Assembly (NCBI GenBank): GCA_019054805.1
Contig: JAHQIY010000004.1
Coordinates: 4,464,001-4,528,000 of the forward strand
Source of the DNA: Brachionus manjavacas
Lineage: Eukaryota; Rotifera; Eurotatoria; Ploima; Brachionidae
Direction of reading: 5' to 3'
Length of the DNA: 64,000 bases
Shown here: positions 1 through 11,867 of the stretch, piece by piece
How the letters are laid out: each line of letters begins with the position of its first letter
Numbering within the stretch: position 1 is the stretch's first letter
Made by a program: the position numbers and the translations under genes
Notes under the pieces: model-generated
Seen by the model: the letters and a program-made list of their open reading frames with translations, nothing else
What the model was told of the DNA's origin: nothing
The model's database searches: none

Positions 1-585
1 AAATTTTTAATTCATTTTTAACTACTTGAAGGTTTTGGGTCTTTCTTTCAGCATTCAAAAATGAGTTTCATTTTTATGATTGGTTTCTGAAAATACAATT
101 TATAAGGAAAATTAGATTTAAAAAAATTTAAAAATCAAAAATAAGAAAAATTGTTCAATTTATTTAATTGCGACACTTGAAATTTTTAAATATTTTTGAT
201 AAAAATTTGACTAAGCGCCAAAAACCTTAAAATTAAAAAAGAATATTTAAATGATTATAAATTAGAATAATTTGTCCCATGCTATCCTACAGAATAATAG
301 GAGAAGCGCTCATTTCCTTTTATATCTAGTGTTATTTTCTGATAGGTGATCACAGGCATTATAAATCAAAAATCAAAAACTCAATAACTTTTTTACTAAT
401 AGCTCAAAATATTTTATGTATGTCGGCTAAATCTATCATGTGCAGATGCTCTGCAAATATGTATTCAAATAATCTAATAATGGGTGTTTATTTTTAAGAA
501 TTTTTTTTGTATAAGATGATACATTTACAGTAAAATTTGAGTGTACTTATTTTTAGGTAAGATATTTATTTAGAAAATAGTTTAG

Positions 586-636
586 GCAAAGCCTTGGCCG
601 GTTGGAATGGAGACTTAGTCCTGCCTTTGAGCCACT
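586..636 (+). repeat. Dispersed repeat R0, copy 1
   Basis: About 50 bases, GC-richer than the surroundings, beginning GCAAAGCCTTGGCCGG. A nearly identical copy lies inverted at 21160-21211 and a diverged one at 38326-38372. Function unknown; it may be a SINE-like core or a retrotransposon end. Confidence 0.6.
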
Positions 637-836
637 TGATAGTATTTTTTGAAAAATAAAGAGAATACAAAATTTTGATGAAATGTTAATAAAATTGAAT
701 TTTTTTAAAGATTTGGAAGAACTTGTGGATGATAATACTAAGAAAATATTTAATTATTAGCATTTTATCTAAATAAAAATTAATTATGAAAGTTTCAATA
801 AACAAACTTTTATATCTTGAATAGATTTGATTCTTC

Positions 837-838
<2 letters not shown>

Positions 839-867
<29 letters not shown>
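839..867. repeat. Homopolymer A tract
   Basis: Twenty-nine consecutive A residues followed by seven T. It could be the tail of an old retroposed sequence or slippage; no flanking gene-like sequence was recognised. Confidence 0.9.
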
Positions 868-871
<4 letters not shown>

Positions 872-2044
872 TTAATTGCCCTTCTTTAATCTTACCTAAA
901 GGGAAAATCTTTTATTTTCACGCATGTGTCAATTTTAATAAAAAAAAAAAACAAATCAAACAGATGATGATATTCAAAATAGTACTGAAAACTAGCTCTT
1001 CTGTTTATTTATATACAAACTATTCAATTATCTAAGAATGCTTTTTCATATTTTTGAATTTTTTTTATTTTTACTTAATAATTCAATTTTTATCTTAATT
1101 TTTTTTTGGAACTTTTAAATTTACTTCTCCTTAAAAGAAGCTTAATTCAATTAAAAAATAAACAAACTGTATTCACAAATTTGCCCTTACATACTTAACT
1201 TATCTTTAACATGCTTTTATTTTAATTAAGTGAAAATAAATAAATTTTTTGTAAAACGTAAGCGCATCTCAAGTTTTAGAATTTTCCATTCATTTTCAGT
1301 AACTTACGTGAAAATAAACGTTTTCGTAACTTTTTTTTTCATAAATCAAGCTCGAAAAATTAGAAACAAAAAAGGCAAAAATATTATTACTGATAAATAT
1401 TCATGCTTTTTATTTATATTTTTAGATCTCTAGAAAAACATGAAATCGATACATTTAGTACAGAAATTATAGCTAAGTATTTGATTTTTTTTCTCTTGGA
1501 AAGTTCGTTTTTTTAAATTTCTTATTTCGCAAGGACATTAATCCAAAGCACTATTTTTTGTATTGAATATCAAAAAGAATAATATTAGATAGCTTGCTTT
1601 CTAAATTTTTATTATTTTCTTAATTTTTTATTTCTTTCGTTAAAACTAATTTAAAAATAAACTAAATTCTAATTATTAATTATTTTTAAAAATTAATTTA
1701 AAAAAAACAGAAAAATTAATCTTCAGACAAATAGCGTAAGTATTCGAATTTAGAGACATGCCATCATTTCAATTAATGTCGTTGATCCAGCTTTTCTGAA
1801 ATGTCAGAAAAATCATTCAATTGTGAGGTTTGCAAAACTACAGCGCTATCTGAATTTCTAAAATCTGCACACTTGAAAACTTAGAAAAAATTATTTTTTA
1901 GGTGTGGTCTAGATTTTTTTATGTCTTCCCTCAAAGATTTAAGTAAACAAAAGCTGGTTATTTTTTTAGCTTAAATACCTTATGTTCTAATAGACATAAC
2001 TTAATTAAAATATAGATATTCTCAAAGCGCATAGTCTCATCTTC

Positions 2045-2185
2045 CAAATAAAATAATATTCTGAAAAAGTACAAAAAGTACAGAAAGTACAAAAAGGAAC
2101 AGGGACAAATAAAATAATATTCTGAAAAAGTACAAAAAGTACAGAAAGGATTTTTATTTTTAAATATTTTCATTGTCTATACCTC
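2045..2185 (+). mobile_element. Element M fragment (right end with minisatellite)
   Basis: About two units of the AAGTACAGAAAGTAC-type minisatellite followed by the conserved right terminus CATTGTCTATACCTC. The left end and GC-rich core seen in the copies at 12783-13548 and 21356-21674 are missing, so this is a truncated copy. Confidence 0.75.
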
Positions 2186-3099
2186 GAAATATTGGGATTT
2201 GGATAAGTGGTAATCAGACCCGAAACGTGACTTGTAAATTGATCTTAATCTTTCAAATACCGTATTTTATTTTATTTATCCCAAAAACATTTCTTATTTG
2301 AGGAACTTTTAGGTTTAAATTTCAGATTTTTTATCAAATTTTTTTAAATGTCTTTTAAACATTTTAAATTAGTTGTTTGGCTTGGAACGACAAAGTTTGT
2401 ATTATTTATTTTAATGAAATTAGACCTTAAAAAATTGATTTTTGAAACACAATTTAAAAAATGTTTGACCCTATTGTGATTTCTATGGATCAATTTATTT
2501 GGAAGATCTTCGGATTGTTTAGCATACAGAGGAGAAAATAATTTTTAAGAATATACAGAATTCGCAAGGAAATTGAAAAATTAGGAATTTTTATAGTATT
2601 TTTTACAGATGCTCAAATTGTTAAGCGTTTAAAACTATAATTTTTTCTAATTATCTTCAGCTTAGACCTTTCAAAACATGTTTAATCTTATTAAAAAGAT
2701 TTAAATTTAGAACTTGTAGGATCTTGAAAAATAAATTTTTGAACAGTAATTTAATTTTAAGCTTATTAAGTTATGTGTTCAAATTCAACTTTATAATGAA
2801 TAAAAAACATGATGATATCGACTGATCTAAGAAACCGATTATGGCAAGAATACCTCAAAGTGGTTGTTAAATTAAAGTTTGCACTCTTTGCTGATCATAC
2901 CTCAATTTTTTTAATTGCCAAAAATGATCGATAAATTCGGTGACAAAAACTATTAAATGATGAAAAAATTGTAAAAATATTATAATCGGCATAATGCCAT
3001 AAATTTCTTTAACACACCCATAAATTCCTGGCGATCAAATCTCTTAAAGAAATCAAAAACACTGAAAGAGGCTCAGGAGAGTAGTGTTAGCAACCCAAT

Positions 3100-3560
3100 G
3101 ATCAAAACGACGCCATTGATGACACGTTAAAAACCTACAGGGAAGTGGGAAGCAAAAAGGTGAATTATTTAATGCGAAACACATATGCAATATCTGGAAT
3201 GTCGAAACTATTTTGAAGCATCAAGGTGTGCTCAAGCCATGTTGTCAATGGAAGCATACGGATTAGCTATGCTGAGATTATGCAAAAGACGCTGGACCAC
3301 ATCAGGTCAGACTAATAGACCAATAAATGAAAGACTGATTCGTATGCGATTAAAAGGGCAGCATTTAAACACATCCATCATACAATTCTATGCCTCGATA
3401 AACGAACCCAATGAAAAAGAGAAATTTATGTTCTGCGAACAACTACAAAGAAGAAAAGACCAAGATCCTGGACAAGCCTCATGATAGTCGTCGGTGACAC
3501 TGGTGTAGCCAGCAATTCTTATATGGTGGGGCAAAAATTTCTCAGGGGAGTATACTACTT
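3100..3560 (+). mobile_element. Decayed non-LTR retrotransposon, endonuclease part
   Basis: An open frame at about 3185-3484 resembles the apurinic-type endonuclease of RTE-like non-LTR retrotransposons. It carries RWTTSGQ, then INERLIRMRLKGQ and a FYASINEPNEKEKF stretch matching the FYAPTND..EEEKDxFY region. The following bases, in a shifted frame, still read IVVGD (the conserved GDLN strand). Frames are broken, so it cannot be active. It is the first of three pieces of what looks like one element; see 3594-3960 and 4375-4655. Confidence 0.7.
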
Positions 3561-3593
3561 CCTAGACATAAATCATCAGCAAAGTCTAGATCC

Positions 3594-3960
3594 TTAGGTC
3601 TTACTGTTAGCCCCATTGTACACCCTTGATCTTTCAGTTTTTATCATAACAAAATTAATTGCAAAAAGGAAGAGTTTTGGACATAGAACGCAACCTTTTC
3701 TAACTCCTGTGCACACCTTGAAGCTCTCAGATAGTCCCTTTATCAGAATTATGGTACACTCGGATTTCTCATAGAAGAGCTGTTTAAAGTTCACAATATT
3801 CTGTGACAGACTATAAGATCTTAATACAACCTACAAGTTTTCTCTGTGTATGGTATCAAAGGCTGTCTTGAAGTCAACGAAGTTTGCGAACAGTGAACTG
3901 AACCATTCCAAGATTAAATCTATGATATTTCTCAGAGCAAATATCTGTTTATTATTCTTT
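3594..3960 (-). mobile_element. Decayed reverse transcriptase core, inverted piece
   Basis: On the minus strand one frame reads through QIFALRNIID, NFVDFKTAFDTIHREN, a single in-frame TAG, YEKSECTII, then CTGVRKGCVL. These are reverse transcriptase motifs of RTE-type elements: the V-D-F-x-x-A-F-D palm motif and the R-x-G-C-x-L-x-P motif. The YxDD box is not seen. Its orientation is opposite to the endonuclease piece upstream and to the reverse transcriptase N-part at 4375-4655. It starts (in its own sense) at the same residue where that piece ends, so a local inversion split one original gene. Confidence 0.75.
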
Positions 3961-4374
3961 TCCTCAAATGATAAATTTTAGTTTCTAAGAAATTTATATT
4001 TTTAATGCTTTAAAAAAAAAATTTGCATCTTAGCACAAGAGGGAAACAAAAATATTCGATGCCACATGGATGAAAATAACCGAAAGAGTCCAAAATAAAG
4101 CAAAAATGCTTTAGAAAAAATCTGAGAGGGGTCATAAAATCAAGAATGAATGGGCTCATAAAATGAGAAGCACGACGTGGTAGAATAAGCTTTTTAAACT
4201 AGTGTGCAAGCGACCCAGAGGAAGAAAGCTCCATTTTGATCTATTTATGCTACATTGGATCATGAATATGCGAATCTTGACAAAGCAAGAAAAAATTCAT
4301 AAAAGTGGTGTGGAAAAGTGGCCTTATCTAAACCTTAATTTTTGAAAGAGAGAAGGCACAAAAATGTTTATAGC

Positions 4375-4655
4375 ACCATTGATGTTCTAAATAGACCAGA
4401 ATATCATACAGCCGTTTGGGGTCAAGAAGTCGATCCAGAACACTGACCAACGGGTTTAAAGGAGGAAAAATGATATGTGACAATTATCGAAGAATAATAC
4501 TGCTACCAATTGCTAGTAAAGTATTTTGCAGTTCTAATTCATTCAGCATAACTCTGGGCTGAATCAGAGTGCGATTGAATTGTATACTTAGAGAAGAACA
4601 ATTAGGATTTAGAAGAGTCAAAGTATGCAAAGACCAAATATTTATTTTATAAGTA
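4375..4655 (+). mobile_element. Decayed reverse transcriptase N-terminal part
   Basis: Plus-strand translation, with frame breaks, gives VLNRPEYHTAVWG and then YRRIILLPIASKVF, matching the NYRGITLLSxxSKxL motif. It continues with LREEQLGFRR, VCKDQIF, matching QAGFRxxRxCxDQIF. It ends at the sequence that the inverted piece at 3594-3960 continues. The DNA between 4000 and 4375 is probably the degraded endonuclease-RT linker. Inactive relic. Confidence 0.7.
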
Positions 4656-4699
4656 AATAATTGAAATTCTGTTTGCATTTTAAGAAAATATTTTTTTTC

Positions 4700-7590
4700 C
4701 CTAATAAAAGAAGAAAACTTTAATTTTTTTGAAACGCAAAAATATACGTATTTTTGACCGTCTGCTTAGGTTTAGCAGTTAGTTCTGAACGCGTCTCATA
4801 ATAATTTTCATACTATGTTCTTGATACAAATCCTGTAAAAGAAAAAGTTCGAAATGAACAGAAATATATACCATTCAAACTTTGGCAGTGAATAGACAAA
4901 TTTGATAAAAGTCTGATAAAACAGCCTATATGTCTGTTAGTTCTAAAATAATAAAAAATAATAAACAAAAAATTGCAGGCCGAATGATCTTAACCTGAGT
5001 CTCAAAAATGAATTATTTAGATTTTTAAAAGGTGAAAATCTAGCAAACCTTGGACAAATGATAAACCGTGAGCATTAAACTAAAAGTTCCACGATGATGG
5101 TGAAAACAAAAATTTTCTTTACAAACTAAATGATGCCATTGATGAAGTGAGATAGAAAGATAAATAGCAAATTTAATCTCTAAAACATGACGGTTCAACA
5201 ATGGAACAGACTGACACCAGAAAAAGTCAATTATCAAAAATGATGTCTTTTTTTCATCGAATAGGAATTTTTATATAATAAAATTAAATTAAGACAAAAC
5301 TAATTATTCGCTTTGTTGAATAATCTGAACATAAAACATTTTCATTTAAAAATCAATTTTTTTAGGACTAAATTATTTTTTTGAAAATATCCTGATTAAA
5401 ATTAAAATAATTTGTATTTCCTTAAAAAATGTTCTGATGTTATTTAATATAAATTTTGATCTACTCGAGCAAAAAAAACATTTTAACAAGATTATTTTTT
5501 AGGGATGACTAGATTCAAGCTTTTAAACGAGTTTTTAGTCAAGCATTCTTTTTATATGAGTCTATTTCTTTCTTTTTTAGAATAATTTTAAAATGATTAA
5601 AATTCAATAAACATCTTAAAAAATTTTAGAGGATTATTAATGATTAAAAAGCTTTAATTGAACAAAAGATTTCTTTACATATAAAAAAAAATCTAGTCAT
5701 CAGATCATACACATTTTAATAAAAATTGCATGTTAGTTTTTACAAAAAATTAAGCCTTCATTTAACTCAATTGTTTATCAATGCTTCATTATTCTCAATT
5801 TAAAATTTTGGTTTCTTTTTTTTTTATATCTGAAAAAAAAAATTAATAAATTTATTTAAATAAATAAATTAATAATTAAAGTTTAAATAGTTTAGTGGTT
5901 TTAATAAATAAATTTATTAGACAAAACAAAATTCTTTTAAAATATCTATTATAATTTATCTTTTCCACATACTAACATTTTACAAAAATAAATTTTTTTT
6001 TTATTTAACTTTTTTTCTAAAAATGCTTTTATAAAATTCTTTGAATTTAAACATAAATTTAAAAATAAATTTCGTAGTTTGAAAAATGTTTGGCTGACCA
6101 GTGGATGATCACGAGTCAGTCGGTTTTATTAAATTAAAATTAAGAAAAAGTTTCGAAAAGTATTTTTCTTTTGACACTGCACTAAAAGTTCAAAAATTTT
6201 TGAGGCACCAAAACCAAGTTTCTGGTCTTGTCGGGCGGTATTTTAAAACAAACGTTTTCTGTAACTAGTTATGATATTCAAAGAAATTTTTAGTAGTTAA
6301 AGTAAAATTAAATAAAAAATTACACGCCAATATGTAAGGAAAAAAATCATTAATTAAAAATTAAAAATATATGAGTCTATTTCTTTCTTTATAATTAAAA
6401 TTATTTTAAAAATACTAAATTAACAAAAACGTTCATTTCTACTCAATTTAAATAAATTAAGTTACATTTTTTTTTAATTTTATCATCGCCAGAATTGGCG
6501 TAAATTGAAAATAAATCACAATGATAACTATGTTTGAAAAAGGACAATTACTTTTCTCTGAGCTAATTTATTTTTTTAAATTCAACACAAAAATTTCAAT
6601 CGATTAAATGTTAAAATTTTGTCAAAAGATTCTTCTAAGCTAATTTAGTTTCGAATTTTGAATTCGTTAAATATTTTATTCTATGCTATAAAGCTAAAAA
6701 ATTAAAATTGTGGTGTTAGTTTACCAACTTTAAAATTAACACATTATTTTTGGTGAAATAAAGCGAATTCACAATGACACATTAATTTTTGATAAAAAAA
6801 GCTTCAAGTTTTTTATTAAGTAATTAAAGATCATATCTCCCGTCTAATTAAATTATTGATAAATAATAGAGATTTTGATTTTGATTGAATTTAAAATCTA
6901 ATTATAAGCAATTTGCAATTCTAATTATTGATGAAAAAATTACTTAATGAAAGTATCATTAATGTTAGATTGTTTGAATTTTGTATTTTTAATAAGCTAA
7001 AATTAAATCAAACACGATAGAAAATAAAATCAAAACTAGATAAGGACTGGCTTAGTCTTTTATAAGATATTGATACTAATAGAAAAAAATTTAAATTTTA
7101 AATTCTATTTTCAATTTATTTGATGTATATATTTCGTAAAACTAACACTTCTTTATTCCAATTACATTATTCAGACTTTCAAACAAAATATACCCTAAAG
7201 GAAGCTCTTTACTTATATAATGAAAGGAAAAACTAATTCTGAAAAGCAACATTTGGTAATGCATCATAGAATTTTTTTTCTAATAACTAAAATAATAATT
7301 ATTGATTTTTTATCTTCGAAAACTTGACTGATGCTGCTATTTTTACCTATCTTAAACAGGTATTTTGACGAATTTTGCTTAAAAAAGGTAAAATATTTCC
7401 TTCTTGCCAAAGACTAATATTTAGAGCTTCTTTAACTGAATAATTTGCACTTGATGTAGAAATCAATAAGTGCCACTAGTTATATTAGCAACCCACTTAC
7501 TTAAGAGTTTACCGAATCTAATTAATTTACTTAAAGATATTAAAGTTGAATTTTGAACAAAAAGATTAAAAAAATAAATATAATTAAAAA
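4700..7590. other. Gene-poor AT-rich stretch
   Basis: No exon supported. A short copy of dispersed repeat R1 (TTGGCGTNNATTGAA..AAATAAAT) lies at about 6481-6520. Otherwise I see only A/T-rich sequence with chance frames, including one of 65 codons at 5040-5237 on the minus strand with no recognisable motif. Confidence 0.5.
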
Positions 7591-7660
7591 TTTATTCATT
7601 TGATTTTTTAGATATTACCCAAAAAAAATTTTAAATGTAAATTTAATTAATATTTTTATA

Positions 7661-10171
7661 TTAATTCTTTTGTGCAATCATCGGATCAATTTCGGGTCCG
7701 CTTTCGATGTTTTTTTCTTGAAGATCCTTTTCATCTTTTGCATCTTTGTCTTCCGAAAAGTACTTATAAATTTTGATAATTATCAACAAAAAATATAAAG
7801 GTATATTAGTTAAAAATGCGACGCCCATTATCGGAAGAGCTAATTAAAACTTGGTCTTTAACTTGTTTTGGTTTAAAATTAAAAAATAAAATACCAGCAA
7901 AATCGGCTTCAGGTGAGGGCAAATTTGTGTATATTATTAAAAAAGCTACACCAATATTCTGAACACCAGTCTCAATAGCGACAGTTTTTACTTGATTAAA
8001 TGGAAGCCTTAAGATCCAAGCGGTAAGTCCACCAACAAAATATCCAAACCAAGGAATCAATGGTCCTTTGAATTGTGAAAAATTAAAAATTAAAATTTGA
8101 TTTATGCCACGTCTCACCACTAGTCCAATGTTTTAGCTTCAAAAGTTTGAATGAATAGAATTTTGTTACAAAAGCCAAAATTAAGAATGTAAGCAAAACA
8201 CACAAAGTAAATGGTTTGGCGACTTTTAAAGCAAATTTTTTCATTTTTGGATAACGTATGTTAAGTATAAGACCAGTAATGCATGGTACAATGGTAATCA
8301 TTAAATTTCCAAATAATCCAAGTATCGGAATTTGTATTTGAGCTTTTGTACTAAATACGCTTCCAAGTGTATACACCCAAAAAGGCATCATAACTTTAAA
8401 AAAATTAAATCATCAATTTTTAATTACATTTAGATGCTAACTCACACATTGAACTCAATACAGATACAAAAGTTAAGACTGCACTCAAGTCAAGATCGCC
8501 TAATTAATTTTATGAAAATTCAAAAATTTATTAAAAATATTAATGCTGTTAATTTAAGTAGAATTTGGTGGTTTGAAAAGTAAAAATTTTAAGTTATGCT
8601 CAAGTGATTTAAAAAATAAAAATTTTTCTAAATGCATAACTTTTGTTTTTTTCAAAATTGCAAACAACTAGAATCTAATTTAAATAACAACTCTGAAAAA
8701 TATTTTGAAATTTTACCGCCGAACAATATTGTCCAGTTGTTTGATCCTGCACCTCCAGGTGAGCATCCATAAATGAATAAAGCCAATGATTCAATTGGTG
8801 TTAGTCCGAAAATGTTACAAATTGAAAATGCAAGCTTGATAATTTAACAAGCTAATTTAGTTTTTTTTTTAATTTAATAAAAATTTCAGCTAGTAAAAAG
8901 TTAATTTTGAATATTTTGTAGATCTTCTCTATATTGCTCAGTATATTTTTTAAAGATACTTGATTTTATAATTTTAAAAAGAAAAAAAAGAATCACTATC
9001 ACAAATGCTTAAAAGAAATTAAATTGATAAGAAAGGTGCCATAAAAATTTGCACCTACTATTATGTGATCATGGTTTTTTTCTAATATCATACTCAAGTC
9101 ATTTTTAGCTTGAATTAAATAAGTCTAGTTGGTCTAGTTCATTTATGTCTTCAAAATAAATGAAATAAAAAGTGTTTTTTGTTTTCATGAAATTCTTTTT
9201 GGGGAAAAAATTCTTTAAAGTCAAGTGATTATGTTGCCTATTTAGAGTTGTACAATGCCATCTATTCAGACCAAAAAATTTTGACTAATCTCTTGATTAC
9301 ATGGAAAGCTTTTTGAAGCCCCAAAATATTTTAAAACTTCACTTTTTGTTCTTTATTAATTTTAGCTTTATCTCATGAATAATATTTTATTTTATTATGG
9401 TCTTAAAACTAATTATTTTTCTTAAGAAATTCTGAGAAATAAGAAGTCTGTTTGAACTTAAATTTAAAATGACTCTAAATTACTTTTTAAAATTTAACCG
9501 AATTTTATTCTGTCCTGAATTAGTTTTTAAAACTAAATTGATTAAAAGACTAATTTAAAAAAAATTGCTTTTAACTAGATTAAATTAAAAAAAATTACCA
9601 ATGGCATTAACAAGTATTGGCAAAAAAATCCAATAAACATTGCTCTTGGAATTTTGAAAATATTCAGGATACATTTTTTGTCAAGCAATATTCCCATTAT
9701 TAATGAGATCATCAAACCAAAGGTATAAATCATAATATCAAAAACAATATCGATAACACGTCTTGGTTGAGTAATTATAACAGGAAATGAATTTATTCTA
9801 ATCTGATCGAATGAATAAAAATCCAGAGCGGCTTTGCCAATAAGCACTGACTGGATTTCGACTTGGTAAATCTGATAATCCATTGATTTATTCAGACTAG
9901 GGAAATTGAAACCCTTCTTGGATGAACACTTTGGTCCGGAGCATAATGATATTCGGTTAAATTTAAAAACACTTTGATCACTACTGTTGATACTTAGAAA
10001 ATCAAGACTAATATCGCTACGAATTAGTACATCAAATTGGCATTTTTTGAACATTTTGCATTTTAAATCTTCATTTTTTAGTAGAATCAAATCAGTTAAG
10101 TTAGATTGCACCGAACATGAAATGGCTTGAATGAACAAAACTAGAAAACATATCGAGGAAACAAATTTCAT
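7661..10171 (-). CDS. SLC10-family transporter A (bile acid:sodium symporter family)
   Basis: Six exons on the minus strand (10171-9599, 8834-8717, 8499-8446, 8393-8118, 8065-7895, 7839-7661) join in frame at GT..AG borders into 456 residues. Residues 1 to about 20 are a signal peptide. They are followed by a roughly 120-residue ectodomain with four cysteines, then a hydrophobic SLC10 core of about nine membrane segments. Family signatures are GCSPGG at 214-219 (followed by SNNWT) and ETGVQN at 372-377, whose acidic and glutamine residues form the sodium site in known members. The long N-terminal ectodomain resembles SLC10A3/A5-type proteins, so the substrate need not be bile acids. Introns are 764, 217, 52, 52 and 55 bp. 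A possible AATAAA signal lies at 7591-7596. The start is the ATG before the signal peptide. The neighbour at 11868-14886 is a paralogue. Confidence 0.88.
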
Positions 10172-11867
10172 TTTGAATTTAAATTATAATAGTTTTTTTT
10201 CATTATATTTTAACAATTTTGATATTTATTTTCAAAGCTATGACCTGAGTTTTAGATATTAGACTTTTTATCCAAGTTACATTTCTGAAGAAAGAGATAA
10301 GAAAATTAATTACATTTAAACAAATCGAGTTGATAAATTAAATTGAAGTTGGTTTCGTAACACACAAATATGTTCTATTAAAATTCTTGAATACTTTTGA
10401 CGGTTGAATAAACACATTCTTAATTATTAGCAATTTTTTAGTGATGATAATTTTAGGCACAGTCTCGTGAGAATTGTCTGAGCAAATTAAATATGAACTT
10501 TTTTAAAAATTAAATGATTTTTTGAAAAAACCTGGAAATTTATGATTAAAAAACGAATTTTTGTTTTTATTTTTTCTTAAATTTTAAAAAGCTTTAATTT
10601 TTTTATTTATTTTAGAAAACATTTTTCAGGAAAGATTAAACGTAATCTTTTAATAAAGAGTGGTATTCTATGATAGATTTGAATTTATTATTTATAAGAA
10701 AACTGAGATTTAAGTGTATTTATTAAATGCTTGTTATTTAAGTTTATTTTAGCTCTAAAATCATATTTTAATCTTTAAAGATTAAAATATGATTTAAACA
10801 TTGTAAACGATCAAAATATTTTCAAAGTAAATCTTTGTTTGATTGTGCAAATAATTAACAATTAATTAATCTTCCATTTTTTTTAAACAATTATAAAATC
10901 ATTATGCTGATCATTAAAATTGAATCTATCTCGACATTATATCAGATAAAAGCTGTTTAAATGTCTCCTATAAAGAAATATAATAAAGAAAATTTAAATT
11001 TTTTTCATCATATGTCTAGGGCCAAGAGTTTATTAAAGTTATTTAAATATTTCAGAATAATTAAAAAGATTACTTCAATAATTTATCATAATTGGAATTC
11101 GATGTAACAACCATCAGATACACAATTTGAAAAAAAAATATTTTAATTTGGAATTAACAATATTTAAATTTTTTCTATGATAGCTTTCTTAAGAAAAGAA
11201 ATAAAGAAACTTTACATAATTTAAAAAAATATTAACTCTTTAGTTATTTTTAGTGCGAAATTTTGGAATTAAAAATAAAACCAAAAATTTTCGATTATGC
11301 AATAACTAAAAGATAAGAAATGGTATTAAGCAAATATTTCTTAAATAATTTTTTCAAAAAATAAATCAAAAAAATAATGATTTTTGAATCTATTTCTTTG
11401 AAAAAAGCCCTCATTCAACATATCCACAAATTTAATAAAAATAAGAACAAAATCAATTCATAACACACTATAGTGACTAAAACAATAACATTTTGATTTT
11501 TTAGCGTTGAGACATTTAATATTCAATTATTTATTTTAGGCCTATGCTATTTTATTTTTTTTGTTTATCTGTATAGAGCTTCAGATTAAAAAATAAAAAT
11601 ATTTAAAAAATGGAAATAAAATAAAAAAAATCTATACTTTTTTATCATTAATTTAACTTCTATTTAAAATATATTTTTGTGATATATTCATAAAAAATTG
11701 AATCTTAGGCTAAATCCAGAAAAAGCGATAAAAATGAAAATCGATAAAAAGTATTAGATTCATTCATATTTTAAAAAAAAATTACCAATATTTAATTTAT
11801 TTATTTTAAATTCTTGAATTAATAAAAGATTTTTTAAGTTTATTTTACAAAATTTATTTTACAATAT
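10172..11867. other. Intergenic spacer between the two SLC10 genes
   Basis: AT-rich, with no exon recognised. It should include the promoter of transporter A next to 10171 and the 3' flank of transporter B. It contains a 38-bp perfect palindrome at 10758-10795. Confidence 0.6.
10758..10795. repeat. Perfect 38-bp palindrome
   Basis: Two 19-base arms (AAATCATATTTTAATCTTT and its exact complement) meet with no spacer. It could form a cruciform or be the footprint of a replication or repair event. No gene is associated with it. Confidence 0.9.

Larger units (their letters stand above)
1..3050. other. Gene-poor AT-rich stretch
   Basis: No coding exon could be supported on either strand. The stretch consists of A/T runs and short chance open frames that begin at non-ATG codons. 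It contains a 29-base A run (839-867), one copy of a dispersed GC-richer repeat (586-636) and a partial minisatellite element (2045-2185), listed separately. The rest is unremarkable. Confidence 0.6.

Noticed and set aside
1230..1433. 67-codon plus-strand frame
   Set aside because: Begins at GTG in A/T-rich DNA, low-complexity Phe/Lys content, no support.
1958..2173. 71-codon minus-strand frame
   Set aside because: Same minisatellite artefact in the element M fragment.
5040..5237. Possible transposase-like text (MTVQQWNRLTPEKV) on the plus strand
   Set aside because: Too short and isolated; no second motif in order.
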